The position numbers and the translations under genes were made by a program. The notes under the pieces were generated by a model, which saw only the letters and a program-made list of their open reading frames with translations, was not told where the DNA came from and made no database searches. From Acetobacter nitrogenifigens DSM 23921 = NBRC 105050 (GTDB taxonomy: Bacteria; Pseudomonadota; Alphaproteobacteria; Acetobacterales; Acetobacteraceae): a stretch of DNA of 64,000 bases. Below are positions 1 to 8,966 of the stretch, in pieces; positions within the stretch are counted from its first letter, which is position 1, and every line of letters starts with the position of its first letter. The stretch is from NCBI RefSeq assembly GCF_000429165.1, contig NZ_AUBI01000014.1, forward strand, positions 1-64,000. Reading direction: 5' to 3'.

Positions 1-13
1 CCCCCCCCCCCCC
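1..13. repeat. Run of 13 C at the window edge
   Basis: The window opens with 13 consecutive C residues. On the minus strand this is a G run beginning two bases after the stop codon of the MprF-like gene. It could be a length-variable homopolymer or an assembly or contig-end artefact. The sequence alone cannot separate these, because the other side of the run is not visible. Confidence 0.7.
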
Positions 14-14
14 A

Positions 15-2048
15 TCAGCGCTCGACGAACAAGGGACGTCGGCGAAAAAGCACAGCCCGCACAAGGCCTATCTGCTCGGACGGGCAGCAAAGATATGCGC
101 CCGGCGTGTCGCTCAGCGGCCAGTTAACCAGACCGATATCCGCGTAAATCGGCAGAAAAGACGTACCAGTTCGCCAGAAGACCGGCTGCAGCCCGTCCTG
201 AAGAGCCAGATCGCGCAAACGCCAGATCACGGAAGCACAGTCCGCGTCGTCTCCCGCCGGATCTCCGAGCGCGACGACGAACCCGCCCTTCCGACGAAAT
301 GGAATGGCTGCAGCCCCGGCCTCCCCCTTGATCAAGCCATCCGGCGCAGGTCCTGGTATTGTGTCCAACGCATGAGACAACCCCCGGTACCAGTTCTCCG
401 CGTCGTCGGTCCAGGGCTGTTCCGCGACCTTACCCGGCCTCGCAAGACGGGCGATGATGACCAGCCCCAGCAACGTCGCCAGCAAGACGATCCACCGCGC
501 GTCATTCGCCTCCGGCACAAAGACAATCATGTCCCACCAGTTGCCGATCTGATGGCTTGTCGCGACCACGAACGCGCACCCTATCAACAGCAGCAACGAC
601 AACAATGTGGAGAATGACAACGGTTCGCTCAACAACCGCGCGCGGCGATAATAGCACTTACGGAAGGGCGCAATCAGAAACGCCGACATCGCAAGCATTG
701 CAGGAGCAAGAAGCGAATTGCCACGCATGAAGGTAATGACGGCGGACAGGACAAGCAGCGACAGCGTCGCACCCCACGACAGGGTCACCCGCTGCGAAAG
801 ACCAATGGCGAGCGCGATCAGCATGGCGCCGATCAAAGACAGCATATAACCGCTGATCGCCCCGGCAGCCGCGAAAACGACATGCCCCCCGGGCGTGGAT
901 ATGATCGGATTGATAATCGGCAGAAGCAACAGCAGTATCCCGCACAGCGAGACCGTGCCCGTTGCGACGCCCACGGAAAAGTCCGCCTCGCTCTCGCGCA
1001 CCACGATGCTGCGTCGGGCCGGACGCGGCGTAGCGCCAGCCTTTCGCGCTTGCGCCTTACGGGCCAGAGCAGCGTCGCCGCGCAGGAACAGTTCATGACC
1101 GGCGAACATCCCCCCGGCGATGAACAGCGGGATGATGTAATAGAACAGGCGGAACACAAGAATTGCGCCGAGAATCTGCGGGGCTGGAATATACGGCCCC
1201 AGAGCGAGCAGCATCGCCCCGTCGAAGACCCCCAGTCCGCCCGGAACACTGGCGACAAGACCCGCCGTATAGGACGCGATGTAGATCGCCAGAAAAGCGC
1301 CGTAACCGAGTGGCGCGCCAGCCGGCAGCAGCACATAGGCGATCGCCGCTGTGGCAGCCATATCGGTGGCGGAGACGATGGTTTGCGCGACCGCCATTGG
1401 CGCCGTCGGCAACTCTATGACCTTGCCTCGCACGCTGACCTTGCGCCACATCAACGTCGCAGCCACGTAGGCCAGCACCACCGCCCACAGCAGGCCGCCA
1501 ACCACGCGCATCAGCAGCAGCGGCGAGTGAGCGCCCACGAACGGAATCGCCCGGGGCTCCAGCATAAACACGCTTCCTGCCAAGGCGGCTGCCCCGAGCA
1601 AATACGTCGCGGAACAGAAGGCGATGATCTGGGCGATCGCAAGCGGCGGCAGGCCCCAGTTACGATACAGCCTGAAACGGACCGCCGCCCCGGAGACCGC
1701 CGAGAAACCGAGATTGTGCGACAGGACGTAAGAACAGAAAGCCGCGAACGCGGTGCGCAGGAAGGATATCTTGCGATGCCCCACCTGTATCACCGCCAGC
1801 CGGTCGTAAAACGAGAGAATAAAGTAGGACAGAACGGTGCAACCGACCCCGGCCAGAAGCGCTTCGTTGGGAATGCCACGAAGCGCTGCGCGAATATCGG
1901 CCATGCTCAACGTCCGGACTTCCCGCCGGACGACAAAAATGGCGCCGATCATCAAAAGAAGTCCGACAAGATGCGGCGCGTGATGCAGCCACGCACGCCA
2001 GCGAGACGGCGGCGCGCAGGGGCGTGGCTGTTCGGACTCCACGCTCAC
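15..2048 (-). CDS. mprF: MprF-like lysylphosphatidylglycerol flippase with truncated synthase domain
   Basis: MprF proteins add lysine from Lys-tRNA to phosphatidylglycerol and flip the product to the outer leaflet. The first ~320 residues show the multi-TM flippase-type (UPF0104) domain, followed by a second block of membrane helices to about residue 540. The cytoplasmic DUF2156 synthase domain begins normally (VVALGDPAGD, then FLPIYADIGL), but the frame stops about 40 residues later. The total is 677 residues, against about 840-870 in full-length relatives, so most of the catalytic GNAT fold is missing. Reading the other two minus frames across this point hits stops, so no simple frameshift restores it. 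I chose the GTG at 2048 because an AAGGGAGG ribosome site lies 8 bases upstream; a TTG at 2111 is possible. It lies 76 bases downstream of lysK on the same strand. Flippase identity is good; synthase activity is doubtful. Confidence 0.8.
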   Translation of the reverse strand: MSVESEQPRPCAPPSRWRAWLHHAPHLVGLLLMIGAIFVVRREVRTLSMADIRAALRGIPNEALLAGVGCTVLSYFILSFYDRLAVIQVGHRKISFLRTAFAAFCSYVLSHNLGFSAVSGAAVRFRLYRNWGLPPLAIAQIIAFCSATYLLGAAALAGSVFMLEPRAIPFVGAHSPLLLMRVVGGLLWAVVLAYVAATLMWRKVSVRGKVIELPTAPMAVAQTIVSATDMAATAAIAYVLLPAGAPLGYGAFLAIYIASYTAGLVASVPGGLGVFDGAMLLALGPYIPAPQILGAILVFRLFYYIIPLFIAGGMFAGHELFLRGDAALARKAQARKAGATPRPARRSIVVRESEADFSVGVATGTVSLCGILLLLLPIINPIISTPGGHVVFAAAGAISGYMLSLIGAMLIALAIGLSQRVTLSWGATLSLLVLSAVITFMRGNSLLAPAMLAMSAFLIAPFRKCYYRRARLLSEPLSFSTLLSLLLLIGCAFVVATSHQIGNWWDMIVFVPEANDARWIVLLATLLGLVIIARLARPGKVAEQPWTDDAENWYRGLSHALDTIPGPAPDGLIKGEAGAAAIPFRRKGGFVVALGDPAGDDADCASVIWRLRDLALQDGLQPVFWRTGTSFLPIYADIGLVNWPLSDTPGAYLCCPSEQIGLVRAVLFRRRPLFVER

Positions 2049-2124
2049 GCCATCCGCCTCCCTTCTATCTGCGGAGTTTTCGTCTCGCTCCGCGCGATAT
2101 CGCTCCTGCAACGCTCCTCGTCCC

Positions 2125-3780
2125 TCAGGCCTCCCCGCCTCTGATCAGGGCGGCGTCAATCAGGGCGATTGTATTACGCACGCCATACAACGCGATGAAT
2201 CCCCCGAAGCGCGGTCCCTCGGACTGACCCAGAAGCACCTCGTAAAGACAGCCGAACCAGGAACGCAGCGGCTCGAACCCGTGCCGCTTGCCGATCTCGA
2301 AAACCAGCTCCTGCAGCGTCTCGGCCGTCGCGCCTTCAGCTTCGTAGATCGCCAGGGCCTGCGAAAGATCGGCCAGCGCAGTGCGCTCACGCTCATCCGG
2401 CAGGCGATAGACTTTCGCCGGGCGCACAAAATCCGCGTAGAAGACGATCGCGCGTTCGACCAGGGTCGCGAGCGTGGGATGCGTCTGCGGCGACACGGAT
2501 GCGTCATATCGCGCGAGAAAGCCCCACAGCACTTCCGGCGTCTCGGCGTTCGCGACGCTGGCCAGGTTCAGCAACATGCCGAATGAGACCGGACTTCCTG
2601 CATGAGCCGGCACGTGCCCGTTGTGAATGAACCACGCCGGATTAACGCACAGGGTCGTCGCGGCCGCCTGCTCCGCCTCGTCAGCGGCGCCGTCCAGCCG
2701 CGACTGCAGCGCCGCCGCCTTCTCGACATGCGACAGGTATTCGTCGGTCGCCTTTGGGATCACGTCGAAGAACAGGCGCTTGGCGCGCTGCGGTTGATTG
2801 AACATGTACTGGCCGAGGCTCTCCGGCGGCGCGTAGCGCAGCCACTCCTCTACCGACAGGCCGTTGCCTTTCGACTTCGATATCTTCTGCCCGTGCTCGT
2901 CGAGGAACAGCTCGTACGTAAGATTGACCGGCGGCGGCGCGCCAAGAATGCGGCAGATCCGTCCGGACAGCCGAACGCTGTCGATCAGATCCTTGCCCGA
3001 CATTTCGTAATCGACACCCAGCGCGTACCAGCGCATCGCCCAGTCCGCTTTCCACTGCATCTTGGCTGCGCCGCCGGTGACGAGCGTCTCGAACCGTTCG
3101 CCGTTATCGTCCGTCCAGCTCACCGTCCCTGCGTCCGGATCGACGGCGTCCATGCGAACCTGCATAACCTGCCCGGTTTTCGGGTGGATCGGCAGCACGG
3201 GCGAATATGTCGCGCGGCGCTCCGGTCCAAGCGTCGGCAGGATCACCGCGACGATCTCGTCATGCGTCTCAAGCACTCGGCGAAGCGCCGCGTCAAAACG
3301 GCCCGACGTGTAGTAATCTGTGGCCGAAGCGAATTCGTATTCGAAGCCGAAGCTGTCGAGGAAGGAGCACAGCCGCGCATTATTGTGCGCCGCGAAGGAC
3401 GAATGCGTGCCGAACGGGTCGGGAACGCGGGTCAGCGGCTGCCCGAGATGGGCGGACAGCATCTCCTTGTTCGGAACGTTGTCCGGCACCTTCCTGAGCC
3501 CGTCCATGTCATCCGAGAAGGCGAGCAAGCGGGTCGGACGGCCCGTCATCGCCGTAAACGCCTGACGGACCCAACTTGTGCGCGCGACCTCTCCGAAGGT
3601 GCCGATATGCGGCAGCCCGGACGGACCGTACCCGGTCTCCAGCAGGGCTGGCCGCTCCGCCGGTTTCGACGCCACATGCTCGGCAAGCTTGCGGGCTTCC
3701 TCGAACGGCCAGGCTTTCGGCTGGAAGCCGAGCTGCGTCCGAAACAGGCGGGAGACGGGGGAGGTGGAAAGGTCAGACAT
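2125..3780 (-). CDS. lysK: Lysyl-tRNA synthetase, class I
   Basis: Charges tRNA-Lys with lysine in the cytoplasm. The 551-residue protein has the class I signatures: a HIGH-type motif in GPSGLPHIGTF near residue 52 and a KMSKS-type motif in KISKSKGNG near residue 300, followed by the helical anticodon-binding region. Length and motifs fit the archaeal-type class I LysRS used by many alphaproteobacteria in place of class II LysS. The ATG at 3780 has no clear ribosome site. The gene is followed 76 bases later by the mprF-like gene on the same strand, so the synthetase and a Lys-tRNA consumer may share a transcript. Upstream lies a 434-base divergent region shared with degP. Confidence 0.95.
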   Translation of the reverse strand: MSDLSTSPVSRLFRTQLGFQPKAWPFEEARKLAEHVASKPAERPALLETGYGPSGLPHIGTFGEVARTSWVRQAFTAMTGRPTRLLAFSDDMDGLRKVPDNVPNKEMLSAHLGQPLTRVPDPFGTHSSFAAHNNARLCSFLDSFGFEYEFASATDYYTSGRFDAALRRVLETHDEIVAVILPTLGPERRATYSPVLPIHPKTGQVMQVRMDAVDPDAGTVSWTDDNGERFETLVTGGAAKMQWKADWAMRWYALGVDYEMSGKDLIDSVRLSGRICRILGAPPPVNLTYELFLDEHGQKISKSKGNGLSVEEWLRYAPPESLGQYMFNQPQRAKRLFFDVIPKATDEYLSHVEKAAALQSRLDGAADEAEQAAATTLCVNPAWFIHNGHVPAHAGSPVSFGMLLNLASVANAETPEVLWGFLARYDASVSPQTHPTLATLVERAIVFYADFVRPAKVYRLPDERERTALADLSQALAIYEAEGATAETLQELVFEIGKRHGFEPLRSWFGCLYEVLLGQSEGPRFGGFIALYGVRNTIALIDAALIRGGEA

Positions 3781-4214
3781 GGGGGCGGAAGCTATGAACT
3801 GGCCGCCGCCGGGTCAATCCAAATCAAATATGGGGTAAGTTCGACTGGCGGTTAACCGCGGATTCGTCCTACGTCATGGTTCCGTCTTAGACCCGACAAA
3901 ACGCCGCAATGTCGCGAAATTAACCATCTTCTCATCTGACGAGGTGGATAACGGCCTAGCTTCGACCCAAGAGCGAGGCCGACAATACGTCAACCAGAAA
4001 ACCTGCCCGGCCTCATCCGCCTCCGTGCACCGCACATGACGAGCCCGGTCGCGAATCGTCGTATCCGGCTCAGCATGAGCATATGGCGGAACAAACCGAC
4101 CGAGGCGTCAGTTCACGGCGGAACCGTCGCGCTTTTCATTGCGTCGAAGGCTGGGCGGCAGAGCAAGCGTGGTCTAGTCTTCCCGCCGACGACTATAATA
4201 GAGCAGCCCTGTCC
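3781..4214. other. Divergent intergenic region between lysK and degP
   Basis: No supported gene. An open frame in the degP frame extends back to an ATG at 4083, but it lacks signal-peptide character and is treated as non-coding here. A perfect TATAAT lies at 4194-4199, which would start transcription about 9 bases before the degP ATG, but the matching -35 position (about 4170-4176) is poor. A GGAAC at 4120-4124 could belong to an ECF-type -35, without a convincing -10. Confidence 0.4.
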
Positions 4215-5795
4215 ATGCGCCTTTCCGGCCCCGTATCGCCTTCGTCATTCCTGTCCGCCCTCTCCCGTGTCGGCGTCCTCGCCGCAACGACGGCGCTCCT
4301 CCTTCCCGTCTCGCCACACGACGCGCTAGCGGCGCCTGAGCCGGCTACGCTCCCCGCGACGGCCGCAGCCGCCATGCCTATGCGCGGGGCGCCGGACAGT
4401 TTCGCCGACCTTGCGGCGCGGCTTCTGCCTGCGGTGGTGAACGTTTCGACCACACAGACGGTCAAGGGCGACTCAGACGACGAGGACGAAGGAGGCGGTG
4501 ACGATCAGGGGCCGCAAATCCCCAGCTTCCCGCAGGGCTCCCCGTTCGAGAAGTTCTTCCACGACTTCATGAACAGGCAGAACGCGCCAAACTCGCCGCC
4601 GCGCAAGATGCAGGCGCTGGGCTCCGGCTTCATCATCGATCCCGCCGGATACGTAGTCACGAACAACCACGTGATCCGTCACGCGGACCGCATCACCGTC
4701 ACGCTTCAGGACAACACTGTGCTGCCCGCGAAGCTGATTGGCCACGACGATCGCTCCGATCTCGCCGTCCTGAAAGTCGAGAGCAGCCACCCGCTGCCGT
4801 TCGTCACCTTCGGCGACAGCGACGCCGACCGCGTCGGCGACTGGGTTCTCGCCATCGGCAATCCATTCGGGCTGTCCGGAACGGTGACGGCAGGCATCAT
4901 CTCCTCGCGCGGCCGCAATATCGAACAAGGTCCTTACGACGACTTCATCCAGACCGACGCCCCGATCAACAAGGGCAACTCAGGCGGCCCGCTGTTCGAT
5001 ATGCGCGGCGCCGTCATTGGCGTGAACACCGCCATCTATTCGCCGTCAGGCGGCTCGGTCGGCATCGGTTTTTCGATCCCGTCCAACGAGGCGCGCGGCA
5101 TTATCGAGCAACTCCGCAAGACGGGGAAAGTATCGCGCGGCTGGATCGGCGTCCGTATTCAGGACGTTAGTCAGGATATCGCCGATGGCCTTGGCCTAAA
5201 ATCAGCCAAGGGCGCCCTGGTCGCGGGCGTGGAGCCCAACGGCCCGGCGGCGAAGGCGAAATTGCAGACCGGCGACGTCATTCAGGGCCTGAACGACAAG
5301 CCGATCGAGGGGAAGGCTCTGCCCCGCCTGATCGCCGACCTGCCCGTGGGGTCGCAGGCGCATCTCAAGGTTTGGCGCAAAGGCGCCGCCGTTGATGTGC
5401 CCGTGACAATCGGATCCCTCCCGGAGCCCAAGGCCGAAGAGACGCCCGACAAGAAACCTGACGCGACGAAAGTGGAAAAATCCGTCAGCCTGTCGATGTT
5501 CGGCTTTAGCGTCGGCTCGATCACTGACGACGCACGTCATAAATACGACCTTCCCGCCGACCAGAAAGGCGTCGTCGTCACCGACGTAACCGACGGCGGA
5601 CTGGCTTCCGACCGCGGTGTTAAAGCAGGCGACGTCATCACCGAAGTCCAGCAGCGTACGGTCACCAGCCCCGCCGACCTCCGCAAAGGCATAGACGCCG
5701 CGCAAAAGGAGAAACGTAAATCGGTTCTGATGCTTGTGCGCGATCAGGACGGTTTGCGCTGGATACCGTTCCCTCTGGACGGCGACGGCCACTAA
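4215..5795 (+). CDS. degP: Periplasmic Do/HtrA-family serine protease (DegP/MucD type)
   Basis: Degrades or refolds damaged envelope proteins in the periplasm. From the ATG at 4215 the protein has 526 residues and begins with a Sec signal peptide (hydrophobic VGVLAATTALLLPV, cleavage near DALA-AP). The trypsin-like domain carries the triad: His in TNNHVI (about residue 151), Asp in RSDLAVLKV (about 182), Ser in GNSGGPLF (about 256). Two PDZ domains follow (GWIGVRIQDV and KGVVVTDV regions), the usual DegP architecture. An acidic linker (DSDDEDEGGGDD) precedes the protease domain. The longer frame from 4083 would bury the signal peptide and is rejected. An inverted repeat at 5859-5904 lies downstream. 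Confidence 0.95.
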   Translation: MRLSGPVSPSSFLSALSRVGVLAATTALLLPVSPHDALAAPEPATLPATAAAAMPMRGAPDSFADLAARLLPAVVNVSTTQTVKGDSDDEDEGGGDDQGPQIPSFPQGSPFEKFFHDFMNRQNAPNSPPRKMQALGSGFIIDPAGYVVTNNHVIRHADRITVTLQDNTVLPAKLIGHDDRSDLAVLKVESSHPLPFVTFGDSDADRVGDWVLAIGNPFGLSGTVTAGIISSRGRNIEQGPYDDFIQTDAPINKGNSGGPLFDMRGAVIGVNTAIYSPSGGSVGIGFSIPSNEARGIIEQLRKTGKVSRGWIGVRIQDVSQDIADGLGLKSAKGALVAGVEPNGPAAKAKLQTGDVIQGLNDKPIEGKALPRLIADLPVGSQAHLKVWRKGAAVDVPVTIGSLPEPKAEETPDKKPDATKVEKSVSLSMFGFSVGSITDDARHKYDLPADQKGVVVTDVTDGGLASDRGVKAGDVITEVQQRTVTSPADLRKGIDAAQKEKRKSVLMLVRDQDGLRWIPFPLDGDGH

Positions 5796-5858
5796 ATAAC
5801 GCATGATCGGGTAAACTGCGCCCGGTCAGGCTAACGCCTGAATAGCATCATAATTCAC

Positions 5859-5904
5859 GGCGGGGGTGGGCAGAACGAAAACAAACGCTCCGCCCACCCC
5901 CGCC
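5859..5904 (+). terminator. Strong stem-loop between degP and the FUSC gene
   Basis: Perfect 13-base arms, GGCGGGGGTGGGC at 5859-5871 and its complement at 5892-5904, enclose a 20-base A-rich loop. No T run follows, so it is a possible degP terminator or a leader structure of the next gene rather than a textbook intrinsic terminator. It covers a GTG at 5866 that would otherwise be the most upstream start for the FUSC gene, which argues against that start. Confidence 0.5.
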
Positions 5905-5919
5905 GCCATCGAGAGTTTC

Positions 5920-6960
5920 ATGTTGAGATCAGGAAAGATGGATTGGATCGGCGGAAAGGTCCAACGCCAGACAATCCGTCTGCTGACCGCCGTCGGCCTC
6001 TCCGAAGCCATCGCCTACGGCTTACACCTGTACGATCCCGGCTGGGCCGTCATCACCGCCGCAGTCGTGACGCAGACCACGATCAGCGCCACCTACACAA
6101 ACGGACGGAGCCAGCTTCTTGGCGCGTTCATAGGCGGAACGGCGGGAATTCTCGCTCTGTGCGCCAAATTCGCAGGCGTTCCCGCCCATCTGGCCTACTG
6201 GGGAGCATTGATCCCGCTCGCCGCACTGGCCTCCTGGCGACCGCAGACGCGCCTTGGGCCTGTCACGCTGACAATCGTGATGCTGTTCCCATCGGCCAGT
6301 TCGCCCTTTGGCGTACCTTTCGAACGGGTGCTCTGCGTACTGACCGGCGTCATCGTCTCCATGATCGTCTCGTTCGCCGTGTTGCGCGAACAGCCCCGAC
6401 GCGACGCATTTCGGGAAGCCGGGATCATGATCCGGGGGCTCCGTGACATCCTCGCCAAAGCGTCCCACGACGCGATCGGGTGGAAAGAAATCCGCGCTCT
6501 GGGCGACGCTTGCACGACGTCCCTCCGGAACGTTATCGCCAACGTCGACGAAGCGCGCCGGGAACACTGGCGTCCGCTGGAAAGCCGCGATCCAATGCTG
6601 GCTGCGCTCCCGTCCACATTGCGGCAGTTGCAAACAGACGCCATGGTGGTCGCGCGCGTCGCGCTGGCGCGCCCGGTGCACGAGATCGCCAACGTAGAGC
6701 AATTCGAACGCGGCATGACCGCTGCTTTGGACTGGATCGCAGACCGCTGTGACGTGGAGGCTGGCGACAAGCCGCGCAAAACCGTCGATGCTGGCGCGGC
6801 GCTGGCCGGGCTTCCCGACGAAGCGGCCATCGACGATCAGGTCTGGCGTTTCGTACTACGCGTGCTGCGCGTCGACCTGGGCGACTTCGCCTGCTTTCTC
6901 ACCGGGACGGGGCGTCATGCGAAAAGCGCGAGCGCATGCCCGATCAGTGACCAAGGATAA
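5920..6960 (+). CDS. FUSC-family (aromatic acid exporter-like) membrane protein
   Basis: The N-terminal ~170 residues are a run of membrane helices (LLTAVGLSEAIAYGL, WAVITAAVVTQTT, LLGAFIGGTAGILAL, LCVLTGVIVSMIVSF) typical of the fusaric-acid-resistance FUSC half-module. A soluble, mostly helical region follows. The family exports aromatic or hydrophobic acids; the substrate here is unknown. At 346 residues it is a half-size member, compared with the ~650-700 residues of AaeB-type pumps that hold two modules. The start is uncertain: ATG 5920 has GAGAG upstream, ATG 5938 has AGGA only three bases upstream, and GTG 5866 lies inside a stem-loop. The ModE-like gene begins directly after its stop. 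Confidence 0.75.
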   Translation: MLRSGKMDWIGGKVQRQTIRLLTAVGLSEAIAYGLHLYDPGWAVITAAVVTQTTISATYTNGRSQLLGAFIGGTAGILALCAKFAGVPAHLAYWGALIPLAALASWRPQTRLGPVTLTIVMLFPSASSPFGVPFERVLCVLTGVIVSMIVSFAVLREQPRRDAFREAGIMIRGLRDILAKASHDAIGWKEIRALGDACTTSLRNVIANVDEARREHWRPLESRDPMLAALPSTLRQLQTDAMVVARVALARPVHEIANVEQFERGMTAALDWIADRCDVEAGDKPRKTVDAGAALAGLPDEAAIDDQVWRFVLRVLRVDLGDFACFLTGTGRHAKSASACPISDQG

Positions 6961-6961
6961 G

Positions 6962-7330
6962 ATGCCAATGAGCGAAAAAGACGCCTCGCCCCCGCGCATA
7001 AGGCTGACGCTCCGGATCGACGTGGACGGTCGCGCTGCTCTCGGTCATGGCAAGATCCGGCTACTTGAAGAAATAGCCGCGACTGGCTCGATCTCGGCAG
7101 CCGGTCGGGCGATGGGCATGTCCTATCGGCGCGCGTGGCTTCTGATCGACTCGCTCAACGCCCAGTTCGCCTATCCTCTGGTCGAGACAAAGCCCGGCGG
7201 CGGCGGCGGCGCCCGGCTTTCCGCAGCGGGCCAGCAGGTGATCCGGTGCTATCGCGAGGCCGAGCAGCGCGCCTGCGACGGCGCGCACGAAAGCCTGCGC
7301 GCGGTTGAGAGCTTGCTGCGCCGCCCTTAA
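6962..7330 (+). CDS. ModE-like winged-helix transcriptional regulator
   Basis: A 122-residue DNA-binding protein matching the N-terminal domain of ModE, the molybdate-responsive repressor: a helix-turn-helix with GKIRLLEEIAATGSISAAG followed by AMGMSYRRAWLLIDSLN and the glycine-rich wing ETKPGGGGGARLS. The C-terminal molybdate-binding Mop/TOBE domains of full ModE (about 260 residues) are absent, as in many short alphaproteobacterial versions, so molybdate sensing cannot be inferred. The ATG at 6962 has AAGGAT five bases upstream and lies one base after the FUSC stop codon, so the two genes are probably co-transcribed. A second ATG at 6968 is possible. Confidence 0.85.
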   Translation: MPMSEKDASPPRIRLTLRIDVDGRAALGHGKIRLLEEIAATGSISAAGRAMGMSYRRAWLLIDSLNAQFAYPLVETKPGGGGGARLSAAGQQVIRCYREAEQRACDGAHESLRAVESLLRRP

Positions 7331-7418
7331 AAAGCCACAGCCTTGTGAGAAACGCGGCCGCCCCTTTCGCGCTGTTCCTGTATCGTCGCGGCGGGCCGAT
7401 TTTGGGAGACCCCGTAGC

Positions 7419-8966
7419 GTGTCATCTTCTGTTTTACGCCGCGACCTGTTCCGTGCAGGCGGCGGCGCGGTTATCGCCTCCCTCGCCGCCGAACTGTTCG
7501 GCGTTTCGAGCGCCGCCGCCGCTCCCGCAGGCGCGACCCCCTTCGACAGCAACAGCACGGTCGTCGGACTTGCCCGTAAAATCGCAGGAAGCGCCTATCA
7601 GGCGCCAAGCCAGAGTCTGCCGAAAGCGATCGATTCCCTGAATTTCGATCAGTTCCGGTCAATCGATTACAAAGCCGATCAGGCGCTCTGGCACGGTCAG
7701 AATCTGGCCTTCGACGTCGAGTTCTTCCCGCGCGGCTTCCTCTACCGCCCGCGTATCGAAATTTTCGAGGTCGTCGACGGCAAGGCCGCGCCGGTCCCGT
7801 ACAACCCCGATCTGTTCTCCTACGGAGACCCTTCGCTGCGCGTGACGGACGATATCGGGTTCGCGGGCCTGCGCCTGCGCACCGCCATCAACACGCCCGG
7901 CGTGATGGAAGAGTTCTGCGTGTTCCTCGGCGCGTCCTATTTCCGCGCGGTCGCCAAGGGACAGAACTATGGCCTGTCCGCGCGCGGCTTCGCTGACGGC
8001 ACGGGCGACCCGAAGGGCGAGGAGTTCGCCCTGTTCCGCGCATTCTGGCTGGAGAAGCCGCAACCCGGCGTCGATTCCGTCGTCGTGCACGCGCTGCTGG
8101 ACAGCCCGTCCGTCGCGGGGGCCTTCCGCTTCACAATCCGCCCCGGCGACACGACGGTGTTCGACGTGCAGTCGACCATCTTCCCGCGCACCGAGATCGC
8201 GGAATCCGGCATCGCGCCGCTGACTGGCATGTTTTATTTCGACGCCAACGACCGCAACCACGTCGACGACTGGCGCCCCGCCGCTCATGACAGCGAGGCG
8301 CTGCAGATCTGGACCGGTTCTGATCAGCAGCTTTTCCGCCCCCTGCGCAATCCGCTGGATCTGCAGTTCTCGGCCTTCGCTGACTCATCTCCGCGCGGGT
8401 TCGGTCTGATGCAGCGCCGCCGTTCATTCCACGATTTCGAGGATCTTGCGCTCAATTACGAAAAGCGCCCGTCGCTATGGATCGAACCGATCGGCGACTG
8501 GGGGGCTGGCGCGGTCGATCTCGTCGAAATCCCGACGCCCAACGAAGTCAACGACAACATCGTCTCCTTCTGGCGTCCCAAGGACTCCCTGAAGGCCGGA
8601 CATGAATACGGCTACACCTACCGCATGTACTGGGGTTGGGACGCGCCGGGCGCGACGCAACTCGCGCGCGTCGGCGCCACACGGGTCGGCGCTGTCACCG
8701 ACGACAAGCACGCTCGCTTCTTCGCCATCGACTTCACGGGCGGCGCAGTCGAGAACGCCCCGCCGGACGCGAAATTCCACCTCATCCCGCAAACCTCGGC
8801 GGGCGCGATCCGTAACGTGGTGGTGGAGCCGAACCCCAACATCAAGGGCTGGCGCACCACGTTCGAATTCGCGCCGGGCGACGCCAAACTGGTGGAACTG
8901 ACCGCCGTTCTGGCCAACGAGCAAGGCCCTGTTTCTGAACGATGGATGTACCGTTGGACGCCCTGA
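7419..8966 (+). CDS. opgG: Periplasmic glucan biosynthesis protein, MdoG/MdoD family
   Basis: MdoG-family proteins act in the periplasm on the beta-glucan backbone made by OpgH, in osmoregulated periplasmic glucan synthesis. The 515-residue product starts at GTG 7419 (GGGAGAC eight bases upstream) and begins with a twin-arginine signal, LRRDLFRAGG followed by a hydrophobic stretch and AAAA-PAG. The mature part holds the conserved beta-sandwich motifs (FPRGFLYRPRIEIFEV, GFAGLRLR, LGASYFRAV, GFGLMQR). In E. coli the paralogue with a Tat signal is OpgD, while OpgG uses Sec; here the Tat-type protein sits directly before opgH in the opgG position. It overlaps opgH by 25 bases, implying translational coupling. 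Confidence 0.93.
   Translation: MSSSVLRRDLFRAGGGAVIASLAAELFGVSSAAAAPAGATPFDSNSTVVGLARKIAGSAYQAPSQSLPKAIDSLNFDQFRSIDYKADQALWHGQNLAFDVEFFPRGFLYRPRIEIFEVVDGKAAPVPYNPDLFSYGDPSLRVTDDIGFAGLRLRTAINTPGVMEEFCVFLGASYFRAVAKGQNYGLSARGFADGTGDPKGEEFALFRAFWLEKPQPGVDSVVVHALLDSPSVAGAFRFTIRPGDTTVFDVQSTIFPRTEIAESGIAPLTGMFYFDANDRNHVDDWRPAAHDSEALQIWTGSDQQLFRPLRNPLDLQFSAFADSSPRGFGLMQRRRSFHDFEDLALNYEKRPSLWIEPIGDWGAGAVDLVEIPTPNEVNDNIVSFWRPKDSLKAGHEYGYTYRMYWGWDAPGATQLARVGATRVGAVTDDKHARFFAIDFTGGAVENAPPDAKFHLIPQTSAGAIRNVVVEPNPNIKGWRTTFEFAPGDAKLVELTAVLANEQGPVSERWMYRWTP

Noticed and set aside
15-120. Frameshift restoring the full MprF synthase domain
   Set aside because: Both other minus-strand frames hit stops shortly after the ADIGL point, so a single indel here does not recover the domain within the window.
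882-2144. Long plus-strand open frame (420 codons) opposite the MprF-like gene
   Set aside because: Antisense shadow in GC-rich DNA; low-complexity Arg/Gln-rich translation with no domain, fully covered by a real membrane-protein gene.
2602-3855. Plus-strand open frame (417 codons) opposite lysK
   Set aside because: Antisense to a synthetase with intact HIGH and KMSKS motifs; translation is Arg-rich with no recognisable motif.
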